A DNA stretch of 64,000 nt from Actinophytocola sp050699935. Lineage in GTDB: Bacteria > Actinomycetota > Actinomycetes > Mycobacteriales > Pseudonocardiaceae. The notes under the pieces were generated by a model, which saw nothing but the letters and a program-made list of their open reading frames with translations, was not told the origin of the DNA and did no database searches. The stretch spans positions 1 through 64,000 of the forward strand of contig NZ_JBOHGB010000023.1 in the NCBI RefSeq assembly GCF_050699935.1, given 5' to 3'. Below are positions 21,746-30,421 of the stretch, piece after piece. Each line of letters starts with the position of its first letter. Position 1 is the first letter of the stretch. Position numbers and translations under genes: made by a program.

Positions 21746-23398
21746 GTGACGTCGAGTCTGGCCAGTGGCATACCGCGTACGCACGGCGATCCGGTGCCCA
21801 CGTACCTGTCGCACGTGGGCGGCCGCGACGTCGACTCCGGCCGCTACCTCTACACGGTGAGCACCCGGTCGATCCTGACCGACGTGTTCGCCGGCCTCAC
21901 GCTCAAGCGGCGGCTGGAGCAGGGTCTCGACGACACACCGACCGCCGACGTGGTGGGCCGCTGCGCGGTGGCGGACGCGGAAACCGTTGCCGCGGCACTG
22001 GATTCGGCCGCTGCGGCCGCGCCCGCGTGGGCGGCCACCCCACTCGCCACGAGGATGCGGCTTGGCGAGCTGGTTCGCGCTCGGGTGCGCACGAGGCGGA
22101 CCGAGCTCGTCGACCTGCTCGTCGCCGAGGGCAGCCCCGCGGCACTGGCTCGCTGGCAGGTGGCCGGGCTGCTCGAGCTGTTCAGCGCGCAGACCCTCGA
22201 GTACTGCGCGTCCCAGCTGCACCAGGAGTTCCGCCAGGACCTACGCCACGGCACCCGCACGCTCACCGTGCGCCGCGTCGCGGACGGCGTCGTGTGCGTG
22301 AACCCGCCGCAGAACGCGCCGGCCGCGAGCGCGCTGTTCGGCGTCACCCCGCTGCTGTCGGGCAACACGGTCGTCGTACGGGCACCGCGCAGCGCACCGC
22401 TCGGCGTCATGTTCGCGCTGCGCGAGGTGGTGGCGCCGGCGCTACGGGAGCTGGGCGCACCCGCGGGCACGCTGAACTTCTTCTGCGCCCGGCCCGGTCC
22501 GACGCTGCGGGCGTGGCTCGACGACCCGCGGGTGGCCGACATCTTCTACACCGGCGACGTCGAGCGCGGCCTGGAGCTGGAGCGCGAGTGCGTGGCGCGC
22601 GGCAAGAAGCCGATCCTGGAGCTGGCCGGCAACGACTGCGTGGTCGTCTGGCGCGACGCCGACCTCGACGCCGCGGTGGAGGCGCTCACCGAGTCCTTCT
22701 ACGGCTCCGGCCAGATCTGCATGGTGCCCAACCAGGTCGTGGCCCACCCGGACATCGCCGACGAGCTGCTCGTCCGGCTCGCGACGGCCGCCGCTCGGAT
22801 CCGGCCCGGCTACCCCGACGAGGAGGGTGTGCTGCTCTCCCCCGTGCTGCGCGGCGAGCGCTTCTTCGCCTTCGTGCGCGACGCGCTGGACCGCGGCGCC
22901 ACGCTGGTGCACGGCGCGCGCCGGCTCGACGTGGACGGCACGCCGTGCGACACGGGCCTGTTCGTCGAGCCGACCGTGTTGCGTGTGGACGGTCTGGCCG
23001 GCTGCCGGCGGATCGACGCGGTGCGCGGCGAGACGTTCTTCCCACTGCTGCCAGTGATCGTCCCGGAACCGGGCGTGGACCTGCTCGACCGGGCCCTCGC
23101 GCACGTGAACAGCAACCCCTACGGCCTGCGGAACTCCCTGTGGGCCGGCGACGAGCGGGTGATCGACCGGTTCGTGGCCGAGACCGTCAACGGTGGCGTG
23201 CTCAAGATCAACGACTCACACATCGGCTTCCTGCCGTACCTGCCGACGCACGGCGGAACCGGGCTGACCGGTGGCGCGTTCGGCGAGGCCAACTACCCGA
23301 TGCTGCGCACCTCGCACCTGCAGGGCGTCTCCCGGGCGAGCGGCATCCGTCCGCGGGACGCCGTCTTCGGAATCGACCACTGTGGAAGGAGGGACTGA
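21746..23398 (+). CDS. Aldehyde dehydrogenase-superfamily enzyme (candidate acyl reductase)
   Basis: This 550-aa first gene of the biosynthetic operon has the ALDH fold with the catalytic pair intact: Glu292 in LELAGNDC and Cys325 in GSGQICMVPNQ. The cofactor region contains VCVNPPQNAPAASALFG. The N-terminal 70 residues and the C-terminus are longer than in usual ALDHs. Possible roles are reduction of an acyl-ACP/CoA thioester to an aldehyde that the downstream aminotransferase converts to an amine, or oxidation of an aldehyde. I favour the first from context. The start is GTG 21746, probably leaderless. It ends 4 nt before the next ATG. Confidence 0.82.
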   Translation: MTSSLASGIPRTHGDPVPTYLSHVGGRDVDSGRYLYTVSTRSILTDVFAGLTLKRRLEQGLDDTPTADVVGRCAVADAETVAAALDSAAAAAPAWAATPLATRMRLGELVRARVRTRRTELVDLLVAEGSPAALARWQVAGLLELFSAQTLEYCASQLHQEFRQDLRHGTRTLTVRRVADGVVCVNPPQNAPAASALFGVTPLLSGNTVVVRAPRSAPLGVMFALREVVAPALRELGAPAGTLNFFCARPGPTLRAWLDDPRVADIFYTGDVERGLELERECVARGKKPILELAGNDCVVVWRDADLDAAVEALTESFYGSGQICMVPNQVVAHPDIADELLVRLATAAARIRPGYPDEEGVLLSPVLRGERFFAFVRDALDRGATLVHGARRLDVDGTPCDTGLFVEPTVLRVDGLAGCRRIDAVRGETFFPLLPVIVPEPGVDLLDRALAHVNSNPYGLRNSLWAGDERVIDRFVAETVNGGVLKINDSHIGFLPYLPTHGGTGLTGGAFGEANYPMLRTSHLQGVSRASGIRPRDAVFGIDHCGRRD

Positions 23399-23402
23399 TT
23401 TC

Positions 23403-24542
23403 ATGCATTTCCTGGAGGCGGACCGGATCGCCTGCGACAAGCTGCTCCCCGGCCTTCGCCAGCAGCTGGCGGAGCTCCCACTGCCCGAGCTGGAGGCCGA
23501 GGACAGTCCCGCGATCGAGATCTTCCGCGCGCAAGGCGGCACGAACCTACTGGTGCCGGCGCAGGCCGGCGGGTTGGACGCGTCCCCGCTCGACGCCGCC
23601 CGGGTGGTCCGCGCGCTGGCGGCCACCGCGCCGTCGATGACCGTGGCCACGATGATGCACCACTTCTCGCTCGGCACCCTGTTCGCGGTCGCGGACCTGG
23701 TCGGCGGTGGCTGCGACCTCGAGGAGCTGCTGCTGCGCCGGGTGGTCGACGAACGGCTGCTGGTCGCGTCCGGGTTCGCCGAGGGCCGTACCACGCAGGG
23801 GATCCTGTCGCCGACGATGATGGCCGAGCCGGTCGAGGGCGGGTATCTGGTCAACGGCGCGAAGAAGCCGTGCAGCCTGTCCCGGTCGATGGACCTGCTG
23901 ACCGCGAGCGTCGGCGTCGAGCAGGGCGACGGCACGGTCGGCATGGGCCTGCTGATGCTGCCCGCGGACACGCCCGGGATCTCCGTGCACCCGTTCTGGT
24001 CCACGCCCGCCCTGGGTGGCGCGGAGAGCGACGAGGTGCGGCTGACCGACGTGCTGGTGGCGCCCGAGCAGATCATCGCGCCGGACCCCGAGCTCGCCGA
24101 CGCGATGGAGTCGCTGACCACGGTCGGCCTGATCTGGTTCCAGCTCACCGTGTGCGCGGCCTACACCGGGATCGCGAGCGCGCTCGTGGAGCGCGTGCTC
24201 GCCGGTGCGCGGGGCAGCGTGTCCGAGCGCGCGAGGCTGGCCGTGCGGATCGAGTCGGCCGCGGCGCTCACCGAGGGCGTGGCCCGCCGGATGATGGACG
24301 GCGAGACCGACAACGACACGCTCGCCGCCGCGCTGGTCACCCGGTACGCGGTCCAGGACGCGATCGCCGCGTCGGTCGACCAGGCCGTCGAGCTGCTGGG
24401 CGGCATGGCGTTCGTCGGGAGCGGCGACATCGCCTACCTGGCCGCCGCGTCGCACGCGATCGCCTTCCACCCGCCGTCGCGGACCAGCGTGGCCGGCGCG
24501 CTCGTCGACTTCTACCTCGGCTACCGCATGGTCGTGGCCTGA
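23403..24542 (+). CDS. Acyl-CoA dehydrogenase-fold flavoprotein, candidate amine N-hydroxylase (VlmH-like)
   Basis: The protein (379 aa) has the acyl-CoA dehydrogenase fold: N-terminal helices, a beta-domain (GFAEGRTTQGILSPTMMAEP; GYLVNGAKKPCSLS; GISVHPFWSTPALGGAESDE) and a C-terminal helical bundle (VDQAVELLGGMAFVGSGDIA). The C-terminal segment that in true dehydrogenases carries the conserved RDA/Glu signature instead reads AASHAIAFHPPSRTS, so dehydrogenase chemistry is doubtful. Flavin-dependent monooxygenases of this fold include VlmH, the isobutylamine N-hydroxylase of valanimycin biosynthesis. Next to an amine-forming aminotransferase, N-hydroxylation of a fatty amine is my preferred role. 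ggaaggaggg precedes the ATG at 23403, and its stop overlaps the aminotransferase start (TGATG). Confidence 0.8.
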   Translation: MHFLEADRIACDKLLPGLRQQLAELPLPELEAEDSPAIEIFRAQGGTNLLVPAQAGGLDASPLDAARVVRALAATAPSMTVATMMHHFSLGTLFAVADLVGGGCDLEELLLRRVVDERLLVASGFAEGRTTQGILSPTMMAEPVEGGYLVNGAKKPCSLSRSMDLLTASVGVEQGDGTVGMGLLMLPADTPGISVHPFWSTPALGGAESDEVRLTDVLVAPEQIIAPDPELADAMESLTTVGLIWFQLTVCAAYTGIASALVERVLAGARGSVSERARLAVRIESAAALTEGVARRMMDGETDNDTLAAALVTRYAVQDAIAASVDQAVELLGGMAFVGSGDIAYLAAASHAIAFHPPSRTSVAGALVDFYLGYRMVVA

Positions 24543-25810
24543 TGTCACCCACCATGTCCACCGGGTCCACCGTGACCACCGCGTCCACTGTGGACCTGAC
24601 TGCCGCGCGGTACCGGCGGCACCTCTCCACCGGGCGGGCGGCGCTCGGTGAGATGTTCGGCGGCGACGTCGAGGTCTGCGCGCGGGGCGCCTGGGTACGC
24701 ACGAGCACCGGCCGCGAGCTGCTGAACTGCGGCGGCTACGGGGTGTTCATCACCGGCGCCCGGCACCCGCGGGTGGTGGCCGCCGTGCGCGAGCAGCTGG
24801 ACCGCAACCCCGTGGCCACCCGCCTGCTGCTCGAACCGCAGGCCGCGCTGGCCGCCGAGGCGCTCACCTCGGTCACCCCGCCCGGCCTTTCCCGCGTGCA
24901 CTTCGCGTGCGGTGGCGCGGAGGCGGTCGAGGCGGCGATCAAGCTGGCCCGGGCCAACGGAAAGCGGCACCTGGTGTCCATGGTGGACGGTTACCACGGC
25001 AAGACGCTCGGCGCGCTGTCCGCGACCGCGAGGCCGGTGTTCACCGAGCCGTTCCGGCCGCTGCTGCCGGACACCACGCACGTACCGTTCGGCGACGTGG
25101 CGGCGCTGGCCGGGGTGCTCGAGCGGCATCCGGGGTCGGCGTGCGTGCTGGTCGAGCCGGTGCAGGGCGAGGCGGGCGTGATCGTCCCGCCGGCCGGCTA
25201 CCTGCCCGCGGTCGCGGCGCTGTGCGCGGAACACGGCGCGTTCCTGGTGCTCGACGAGATCCAGACCGGGCTCGGCCGGCTCGGGCACTGGTGGGGTGGC
25301 GACCGCGACGGTGTCGTGCCGGACGTGCTGGTGGCGGGCAAGGCGCTCGGCGGCGGCGTGGTGCCGGTGTCGGCGATGGTGGCGACCGAGGCGGCGTTCG
25401 CGCCGTTCGACCGGGACCCGTTCATCCACACGTCGACGTTCTCGGGCGCGCCGCTGGGCATGGCGGCCGCGCGGGGGGCGCTGGCCGCGATCGCCGAGGA
25501 GGACCTGGTTGGCCGGGCCGGGCGGATCGGCGCCCGGCTGCTGGTCGAGCTGACCCGGCTGTGCGCGGACGTGCTGGGCGACGCGGTGGCCGAGGTGCGC
25601 GGCGTGGGTCTGCTGATCGGGATCGAGTGCGCCGTCGAGGGGCTCGCCGGCGAGCTGCTGCTGGAGCTGATGGAGGCGGGGGTGGTGGCCAACCACTCGC
25701 TGAACTCCGACCGGGTGCTGCGGCTGACCCCGCCGGCCGTGCTCGACGAGCGCGAGCGGCAGTACCTGCTCGACGCGTTCGAGCGGGCCGCGCGGGCCGT
25801 GTCGAGCTGA
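24542..25810 (+). CDS. Class III PLP-dependent aminotransferase
   Basis: This 422-aa fold-type I aminotransferase has the PLP-binding features FACGGAEAVEAAIKLAR, DGYHGKTLGA, LVLDEIQTGLGR (Asp238) and the Schiff-base Lys267 in VLVAGKALGGG. It resembles ornithine/omega-amine:pyruvate transaminases, which act on terminal amines and aldehydes. In this operon it could convert the aldehyde made by the upstream ALDH-fold enzyme into a primary alkyl amine. Start ATG 24542 shares a base with the preceding stop, showing translational coupling; a Ser/Thr-rich N-terminal tail of about 18 residues precedes the domain. Confidence 0.88.
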   Translation: MSPTMSTGSTVTTASTVDLTAARYRRHLSTGRAALGEMFGGDVEVCARGAWVRTSTGRELLNCGGYGVFITGARHPRVVAAVREQLDRNPVATRLLLEPQAALAAEALTSVTPPGLSRVHFACGGAEAVEAAIKLARANGKRHLVSMVDGYHGKTLGALSATARPVFTEPFRPLLPDTTHVPFGDVAALAGVLERHPGSACVLVEPVQGEAGVIVPPAGYLPAVAALCAEHGAFLVLDEIQTGLGRLGHWWGGDRDGVVPDVLVAGKALGGGVVPVSAMVATEAAFAPFDRDPFIHTSTFSGAPLGMAAARGALAAIAEEDLVGRAGRIGARLLVELTRLCADVLGDAVAEVRGVGLLIGIECAVEGLAGELLLELMEAGVVANHSLNSDRVLRLTPPAVLDERERQYLLDAFERAARAVSS

Positions 25811-25830
25811 GTCGAACTAGGAGGCCGGAG

Positions 25831-26301
25831 ATGCGGAAAGTCGTACTGACCGTGCGGATCGCGGCGCGCGACGCGCGGGCGGCGCTGGCGCGGATCGCCG
25901 AGTTCGAGCGGTATCCGGAGCTGGCCGCCGACGTCCGGCACGTCGAGGTGCGCGGCGACCGCACGCACTGGGTGGTGAACTTCCGGCGCGGGCCGATGCG
26001 GTGGACCGAGACGGAGACCGTCGACCCGTGGAACCTGCGGATCGACTTCGCGCAGACGTCCGGCGACTTCGCGGAGTTCGCCGGCTCGTGGCGGCTGCTG
26101 CCCGGCGAGGGCCGAAGCGGCCTCCTGGTGCGGTTCGAGTGCGCCTACGACTTCGGCATCGAGAGCCTCGCCGGGATCATGGACCCGATCGCCGAGCGGG
26201 TGATCAAGCGGGTGGTGTGCGACGTGCTCGCCGGGCTGTTCGGCCGGATCGAGGTCGTCGAGGGCGGCGAGGCCCTGTCCGATCTCGGGAGGGCCGCCTG
26301 A
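25831..26301 (+). CDS. SRPBCC (START/cyclase-like) protein
   Basis: The 156-aa product is a helix-grip-fold protein of the polyketide cyclase/dehydrase and lipid-transport type. It has RIAEFERYPELAADVRHVEV after the first strand, then WVVNFRRGPMRWTETETVDP and a C-terminal long helix (MDPIAERVIKRVVCDVLAGL). Such proteins bind hydrophobic ligands in a central cavity, as coenzyme-Q-binding-type carriers or cyclases. Here it may carry or orient the alkyl intermediate; no catalytic residues are diagnostic. aggagg lies 8 nt before the ATG. Its stop overlaps the next start (TGATG). Confidence 0.8.
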   Translation: MRKVVLTVRIAARDARAALARIAEFERYPELAADVRHVEVRGDRTHWVVNFRRGPMRWTETETVDPWNLRIDFAQTSGDFAEFAGSWRLLPGEGRSGLLVRFECAYDFGIESLAGIMDPIAERVIKRVVCDVLAGLFGRIEVVEGGEALSDLGRAA

Positions 26302-26738
26302 TGGACCACGTCAACCGCTTCGACACCCGCACGACGCACGCGCTGGTGCGGTTGGAGTACGGGATCGCGCTCGGTGTGTGCGTCGCGCTGTTCGTGCCGC
26401 ACGTCGGCGAGGTCCGCTGGCTGCCGGCCGTGGTGCTGTTCGCCTACATCGACCTGGTCGGCTACCTGCCCGGCGCGATCGCGCACCACCGCGCGCGGGG
26501 CGGGCGGATCCCGAAGGCGTACTACGTGCTCTACAACGTGATGCACAGCTTCGTGACGCAGGCGGTGGTCGTCGGGGCGTGGGTGCTGGTGTCCGGGTGG
26601 GAGTGGGCACTGCTCGCCGTGCCGATCCACCTGCTCGGCGACCGGGCGCTGTTCGGCAACGCGCTCAAGCCGTTCTCGGTGCCCTTCGAGCCCGCGCCGA
26701 CCTCCGCCCGCCCGAACCGGGAGCTGGTCCTGTCATGA
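26301..26738 (+). CDS. Small polytopic membrane protein with conserved His (DUF4260-like)
   Basis: This 145-aa protein has about four hydrophobic segments (residues about 17-35, 40-58, 78-100, 101-122). Polar residues stand out in or next to the membrane: AIAHHRARGG, LYNVMHSF and PIHLLGDRALFGNALK. The pattern YNxxHS...HxxxDRALxxxLK resembles the DUF4260 family as I recall it. Azoxy pathways of the valanimycin type use a small membrane protein (VlmO) with a diiron protein for hydrazine oxidation; this gene lies directly before a diiron gene, so I propose an equivalent partner. No alignment to VlmO was made. Translationally coupled to the SRPBCC gene. Confidence 0.65.
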   Translation: MDHVNRFDTRTTHALVRLEYGIALGVCVALFVPHVGEVRWLPAVVLFAYIDLVGYLPGAIAHHRARGGRIPKAYYVLYNVMHSFVTQAVVVGAWVLVSGWEWALLAVPIHLLGDRALFGNALKPFSVPFEPAPTSARPNRELVLS

Positions 26739-26753
26739 CACCCGCACCCACCC

Positions 26754-26916
26754 CGCGAGTCCAACACTCCCGACCCGCGAGTCCAACGCTCCGGTACGCC
26801 GAGTTCTACATTCGCGGTGCCGTTCGCGGCTGCGTGCGCCGAGCCGGTCGGGTCCGGAACGCACGACTCGCGGTACCGGAGTGTTGGACTCGCGGTACCG
26901 GAGCGTTGGACTCGCG
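26754..26916. repeat. Inverted pair of CGCGAGTCCAACRCTCC repeats inside the operon
   Basis: Two direct 17-mer copies (26754-26770, 26776-26792) face two inverted copies (26878-26894, 26900-26916). The a/g variant at one position is conserved in mirror order, so the arms pair perfectly across an 85-nt middle. It fills the only large gap in the operon, between the membrane protein and diiron genes, and could act as a transcription attenuator or mRNA-processing hairpin. Confidence 0.7.
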
Positions 26917-26934
26917 GATGGAGGCGGGCCGGCT

Positions 26935-27888
26935 ATGAGCGCGGTGCCTCGAGAGGCCGACTTCGACCGGGCGCCGAGCCTGGTGGACGGGGCGATGTCG
27001 GTGGAGCTGACGCCGCGGGAGGCGAACCTGCGGTACTGGCTCGAAGCCGTGCCGCAGGGCATGCTGGCCGGCCGGCCCGACGGGCACGACCCGGCGCTGG
27101 TGGTGCCGGAGTTCATGCGCGAGCCGGGGCCGCTGCGCGACGCGCTGATCGCCGAGTACGCGTTCCGCTCGGTGGCCGAGGAGAAGGCCACCCGGGCACT
27201 GTCCTATTTGGTCCCGATCGCGCCGGACACCGAAACCATGGAGTTCTTCGCGACCCAGGTGCTCGACGAGGCGCGGCACGCCATGGTGTTCCGCGACCAC
27301 CTGCTCGCGCTCGGCGTGCCGACCGGCCGGCTGTGGCAGGTGATCGAGGAGTACGCGGGCGCGGACGTACGCGCGGTGCTCGACCCGCTGGAGGAGTTCG
27401 GCCTGAAGATAATGCGCGACGACGCGGACTTCCTCGGCGGAGTGCTCCTGATGACGATCGTCATCGAGGGCGCGCTGGCTCCGGCGGCGGAGCTGTCCGA
27501 GCGCAAGTGGCGCCCGCTCGACCCCGCCGCCGCGGACATCGACCGCGGCGCGGGCATCGACGAGATCCGCCACCTCACCGTGGGCGCGGCGATCGCGAAG
27601 CAGTACCTCGCCGAGCACCCGGAGGAGCGGCGGCGGGCGTGGGAGCTGGTCGCACGCGGCATGCACATGTGGACGGTCCTGCCGGTACGCGAGCTGGTTA
27701 TGCGCCGCGAGGTCCTCTTCCAGCAGGGCCTCGAACAGCACGCCGGCGTGGTCGGCGACTACGAGATCTGGCCCGGCCGGCGGCTCGTGGACACCACGCC
27801 CGAGGAGCGCGTCGCGACCGCCGACGAGTGGACCGCCGAGATGAAGGCCAGCCGGCTCGCCTACATCGGTTTGGGGGAAACGCCATGA
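26935..27888 (+). CDS. Ferritin-like diiron oxidase/oxygenase (VlmB-like candidate)
   Basis: This 317-aa helical protein has a complete non-heme diiron ligand set: AEEK (Glu82/83), DEARH (Glu112, His115), VIEGA (Glu178) and DEIRH (Glu210, His213), that is E...ExxH...E...ExxH. The fold is ferritin-like, comparable to ribonucleotide reductase R2-type and AurF-like N-oxygenases. The likely chemistry is O2-dependent oxidation of C-H or N centres. Preceded by a small membrane protein and an N-hydroxylase-type flavoprotein, it may oxidise a hydrazine or azo intermediate to the azoxy group. The start ATG 26935 precedes MSAVPREADF; the upstream frame is repeat DNA. It overlaps the KAS III start by four bases (ATGA). 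Confidence 0.82.
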   Translation: MSAVPREADFDRAPSLVDGAMSVELTPREANLRYWLEAVPQGMLAGRPDGHDPALVVPEFMREPGPLRDALIAEYAFRSVAEEKATRALSYLVPIAPDTETMEFFATQVLDEARHAMVFRDHLLALGVPTGRLWQVIEEYAGADVRAVLDPLEEFGLKIMRDDADFLGGVLLMTIVIEGALAPAAELSERKWRPLDPAAADIDRGAGIDEIRHLTVGAAIAKQYLAEHPEERRRAWELVARGMHMWTVLPVRELVMRREVLFQQGLEQHAGVVGDYEIWPGRRLVDTTPEERVATADEWTAEMKASRLAYIGLGETP

Positions 27889-28934
27889 ACGGCTTAGCCG
27901 AGGTCCTGCCCTTTCCCGGAAGCACGCCGGAGGACGGCACGTCCGCCGTCCTGTGTGGACTCGGTACGTTCCTGCCGCCGCGGGTCGTGCCCAACACCGT
28001 GATCGCCGAGCGGCTGGACACCTCCGACGAGTGGATCCGCGCGCGCACCGGCATCCGGCAGCGGCACGTGGTCGAGGCCGGCATGTCCACTTCGGACCTC
28101 GCGGTCGAGGCCGGGATGCTGGCCCTGAAGTCCGCGGACCTCGACGACGTCGACGCGCTGGTGCTCGCCACCACCACGCCGGACCGGCCGTGCCCGGCGA
28201 CCGCGCCGGACGTCGCGTACCGGATCGGGCTGAACCGGGTCGCCGCGTTCGACGTCAACGCCGTGTGCACGGGCTTCCTGTACGCACTCGCGTCCGCGGC
28301 CGGGCTGATCGCGGCCGAGGTGGCCGAGCACGTGCTGGTGATCGGCGCGGACACGTTCTCCACGATCGTCGACCCCGACAGCCGCGGGACGGCCGCGATC
28401 TTCGGCGACGGCGCGGGCGCGGTGGTGCTGCGCGCCGGGGCCGCGCACGAGCTGGGCGCGCTCGGCCCGTTCGACCTCGGCAGCGACGGGCAGGACGCGG
28501 ACCTGATCATGGTGCCGGCCGGCGGGTCCCGGCAGCGGTCCACGCGGCGGCCGGCCGAGCCGGGCGCGGAGTTCTTCACGATGGCCGGCAAGGCCGTGTT
28601 CCGCAAGGCGATCTACCAGATGGCGGGCTCGGCACAGTCCGTCCTGGACAAGGCGGGCCTGCGGCTGCGCGACATCGACCGGTTCGTGATCCACCAGGCG
28701 AACGCCCGGATCCTCACCGGTGTCGCGGACATGCTCGGCCAGCCGGCCGCCAAGTTCGTGCGCAACATCGACCACGTCGGCAACACCGCCGCGGCGTCCG
28801 TGCCGCTCGCGCTCACGTCCGCGTGCGCGAGCGGGGAGCTGCGGGCGGGCCAGCGGGTGCTGCTCGGCGCGTTCGGCGGCGGGCTGACGTGGGGCTCGAC
28901 CGTGTTGCGCTGGCCGGACATCTCGGTGCTGTAG
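27885..28934 (+). CDS. Beta-ketoacyl-ACP synthase III
   Basis: The protein (349 aa) starts condensation by joining an acyl-CoA starter to malonyl-ACP. The catalytic triad is present: Cys128 in NAVCTGFLYALAS, His in RFVIHQANARIL (about 266) and Asn in DHVGNTAAAS (about 297). The domain starts at SAVLCGLGTFLPPRVVPN; the first 20 residues are extra. The short form and the presence of a dedicated ACP and KAS II next to it indicate a cluster-specific acyl chain distinct from primary metabolism. No matching ketoreductase, dehydratase or enoyl reductase is encoded here, so housekeeping FAS enzymes must supply those steps. Confidence 0.92.
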   Translation: MNGLAEVLPFPGSTPEDGTSAVLCGLGTFLPPRVVPNTVIAERLDTSDEWIRARTGIRQRHVVEAGMSTSDLAVEAGMLALKSADLDDVDALVLATTTPDRPCPATAPDVAYRIGLNRVAAFDVNAVCTGFLYALASAAGLIAAEVAEHVLVIGADTFSTIVDPDSRGTAAIFGDGAGAVVLRAGAAHELGALGPFDLGSDGQDADLIMVPAGGSRQRSTRRPAEPGAEFFTMAGKAVFRKAIYQMAGSAQSVLDKAGLRLRDIDRFVIHQANARILTGVADMLGQPAAKFVRNIDHVGNTAAASVPLALTSACASGELRAGQRVLLGAFGGGLTWGSTVLRWPDISVL

Positions 28935-28945
28935 TGGAGGAAGCC

Positions 28946-29194
28946 ATGTCGACGACTCTTCTCGAACGTCTTGCCGGGATCCTGGTCGACTACTTCGGGG
29001 TCGAGGCCGAGGAGGTGCACCCGGACGCCACGTTCGCCGAGCTCGACCTCGACTCGCTCGCGATCGTCGAGTTCGCCCTGGTCGCGGAGAAGGAGTTCGG
29101 CGTGCCCATCGGCGAGGACGAGGTGTCGCCGCAGGGCCGGGTCAGCGACGCGCTCGCCCTGCTCGACGCGAAGGGCGCCCGCGGCGATGACTGA
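28946..29194 (+). CDS. Acyl carrier protein
   Basis: This 82-aa carrier has the phosphopantetheine site Ser37 in ELDLDSLAIVEF, flanked by acidic helix II (VAEKEFGVPIGEDEV). The expected size and fold are intact. Gtggagg lies 4-5 nt before the ATG. It overlaps the KAS II start by eight bases. It should carry the acyl chain made by the flanking synthases; activation needs a phosphopantetheinyl transferase, one of which is encoded at 58653. Confidence 0.93.
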   Translation: MSTTLLERLAGILVDYFGVEAEEVHPDATFAELDLDSLAIVEFALVAEKEFGVPIGEDEVSPQGRVSDALALLDAKGARGDD

Positions 29195-30413
29195 ACCGTT
29201 CCACGCGGCGGTGACCGGGCTCGGCCTGGTCACCCCGGCCGGCGTCGGCGTCGAGGAGAGCTGGCGGACGCTGCTCGCGGGCCGGCCGACCGCGTCCATC
29301 GACGACTCCCTGAAGGGCATGCCGGTGGACATCAGCTGCCGCGTCCCGGGGTTCGACGCGGACGCCCTGCTCGGCCGCCGCACCGCGTGGCGACTGGACC
29401 GCTACGTGCACCTCGCGCTGGTCGCCTGCCGCGAGGCGCTCGCGGACTCGGGCCTGGATCCCCGGGAGTGGGACGGCGCGCGGGTCGGGGTCGTGATGGG
29501 CAACGCGCTGGGCGGCGTGGGCACGTTCACGTCGCAGCACGAGACGCTGCTCGCGGACGGCGCGGGCCGGGTGTCGTCGATGCTGATCCCGATGATGGGG
29601 GTCAACATGGTCGCGGGCTACCTGGCGATCGACTGCGACGCGCTGGGGCCGAACCTCGTCACGACCACCGCGTGCGCGTCGGCGACCACCGCCATCGGCA
29701 CGGCGCGGGACCTGCTGCGCTCCGGCCGCTGCGACATCGTGCTGTCCGGCGGCGCGGAGGCCGCGCTGTCCCGGCCGATCATGGCGGGCTTCACCAGGAT
29801 GGGCGCGCTGTCGCGGCGGGTGGACGATCCGACGGCCGCGTCCCGGCCGTTCGAGCGGGACCGGGACGGGTTCGTCGCCGCCGAGGGCGCGGGCGTGCTG
29901 GTGCTGGAACGCCACGAGCACGCGGTGGCGCGCGGAGCACGGATCCGGGCGCGGGTCAGCGGCTACGGCGCGTCCGCCGACGCGCACCACGCGACCGCGC
30001 CGGACCCGTCGGGCGCCGGCGCCGAGGCGGCCATCCGGTCCGCACTGTCCGACGCGGACCTCGCACCGTCCGATGTGGACCACGTGAACGCGCACGGCAC
30101 GTCGACCCCGTCCGGCGACGCGGTCGAGGCACGGGTGCTCGCCCGGGTGTTCCCCGAGCTGCCGGCGGTGACGTCGGTGAAGGGCGTGACCGGTCACTCG
30201 CTCGGCGCGGCCGGCGCGATCGAGGCCGCGTGCGCGGTGCTCGCCATCTCCCACGGCGAGGTGCCGCCGACCGCGAACCTGGCCGACCCCGATCCCGAGC
30301 TCGACATCGACGTGGTGCGGGGCGCCCCGCGCCGCCTCGCCGTGGCCGCCGCGACCAGCAACTCGTTCGGCTTCGGCGGGCAGAACGCCGTGCTGGTGCT
30401 GACCGCGAACTGA
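29187..30413 (+). CDS. Beta-ketoacyl-ACP synthase II (FabF type)
   Basis: The 408-aa elongating condensing enzyme has the full Cys-His-His triad: Cys163 in TTACASATTAIG, His in NAHGTSTPSGD (about 302) and His in VTGHSLGAAGAIEA (about 338). The usual SNSFGFGGQNAVL end is present. It is a single KS with no chain-length-factor partner, so it is FAS-like rather than an aromatic type II PKS. With KAS III and ACP it forms a minimal chain-building set. Confidence 0.93.
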   Translation: MTEPFHAAVTGLGLVTPAGVGVEESWRTLLAGRPTASIDDSLKGMPVDISCRVPGFDADALLGRRTAWRLDRYVHLALVACREALADSGLDPREWDGARVGVVMGNALGGVGTFTSQHETLLADGAGRVSSMLIPMMGVNMVAGYLAIDCDALGPNLVTTTACASATTAIGTARDLLRSGRCDIVLSGGAEAALSRPIMAGFTRMGALSRRVDDPTAASRPFERDRDGFVAAEGAGVLVLERHEHAVARGARIRARVSGYGASADAHHATAPDPSGAGAEAAIRSALSDADLAPSDVDHVNAHGTSTPSGDAVEARVLARVFPELPAVTSVKGVTGHSLGAAGAIEAACAVLAISHGEVPPTANLADPDPELDIDVVRGAPRRLAVAAATSNSFGFGGQNAVLVLTAN

Positions 30414-30421
30414 GGACCGTC

